Shown: positions 63,901 through 64,000 of the stretch, in pieces
Layout of the letters: every line of letters begins with the position of its first letter
Numbering within the stretch: position 1 is the first letter of the stretch
Source: Coptis chinensis
Taxonomy: Eukaryota > Streptophyta > Magnoliopsida > Ranunculales > Ranunculaceae
NCBI GenBank assembly: GCA_015680905.1
Contig: CM027380.1
Coordinates: 14,960,001 to 15,024,000 of the forward strand
Direction of reading: 5' to 3'
Length of the DNA: 64,000 nucleotides
Program-made: the position numbers and the translations under genes
Notes under the pieces: generated by a model
The model's input: the letters and a program-made list of their open reading frames with translations, nothing else
Told to the model about the DNA's origin: nothing
Databases searched by the model: none

Positions 63901-64000
63901 ATGAGACTAAGATTAGTCAAAACCTAGATCCTATTATATGTAAAAAGATCCTGGAGGTTAATATCAGGCCACAAGTGGAGTCAGCTGATAAGCTGAGATG
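60973..64000 (+). pseudogene. LINE ORF2: endonuclease and reverse transcriptase (partial)
   Basis: ORF2 nicks the target and copies the RNA from the nick. The endonuclease (60973-61446) starts MMIHTWNCRGIG, with CLSETKA and GDFNAISS. A frame change near 61430 leads to GPKYTWSNNRKP (61379-62194). After another near 62150, a short third-frame stretch encodes SHKAPGPDGF, and the RT core is at 62248-63606: FRPISLCNFGYKIISK, LKLDMAKAYDRVEWSF, RGVRQGDPLSPYMF. The catalytic motif reads YADG (63031-63042), where YADD or FADD is expected. After a frame change near 63605 the RT C-terminal region (ASYFWKGI, IGDGNFISIMKDPW) runs to the window edge. Confidence 0.88.

Larger units (their letters stand above)
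58290..64000 (+). mobile_element. LINE (L1-type non-LTR retrotransposon), degenerate, runs off the right edge
   Basis: A C-rich 5' leader (58300-58510) is followed by ORF1 with a DUF4283-type domain and CCHC knuckle, then ORF2 with AP-type endonuclease and reverse transcriptase. This is the standard plant L1 order. The 5' boundary is approximate and the 3' end with its poly-A lies outside the window. At least five frame changes or stops are present and the RT catalytic motif is altered, so it is inactive. Confidence 0.9.

Overview
This is nuclear DNA of an arbuscular-mycorrhizal flowering plant, most likely a eudicot. Genes have AT-rich introns, intergenic space is full of nested plant retrotransposons, and one gene is an ABCG half-transporter matching STR2, which is lost from non-mycorrhizal lineages. 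No bacterial, viral or organellar gene set is present. I cannot name the species.

Layout. (1) 1-10653: minus-strand, Tat-lineage Ty3/gypsy element running off the left edge. Its 5' LTR is split by a complete Ty1/copia element (5576-10312, TSD GTACT). (2) 11412-14203: short-LTR (TRIM-like) element whose left LTR holds a 1.1 kb Mutator-type insertion with a 9 bp TSD and a degenerate internal repeat array. (3) 14979-18155: STR2, minus strand, three exons. (4) 19804-35022: a complete 15.2 kb Tat-lineage Ty3/gypsy element (TSD ATATG), minus strand. It has an antisense extra ORF, a satellite-like array beyond the integrase, and two nested solo LTRs of 3.4 and 1.4 kb. (5) 35291-36260: compound fold-back element. 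(6) 36501-39846: six-exon gene for a chloroplast protein of unknown function (At4g37920 family), with an apparent one-base deletion. (7) 42006-45020 and 47157-50351: two mitochondrial HSP70 genes in tail-to-tail orientation with identical lengths for four internal exons. (8) 51-58 kb: repeats, including a 485 bp hAT-type MITE with an 8 bp TSD and a GGT-rich minisatellite. (9) 58.3 kb to the right edge: a degenerate LINE with overlapping ORF1 and ORF2.

How it fits together. The four host genes do not form a pathway: STR2 acts at the periarbuscular membrane, the At4g37920-like protein in plastids, and the HSP70s in the mitochondrial matrix. The HSP70 pair is a local inverted duplication. Every retroelement coding region is broken. 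The reverse-transcriptase catalytic motif is altered in all four elements that have one (YIND, YIDN, YVED, YADG), so none looks autonomous. I found no wholly new biological system. The most informative structures are the Tat element with its antisense ORF and satellite array, the HSP70 inverted pair, and the STR2 locus with a 15 kb element 1.65 kb upstream.
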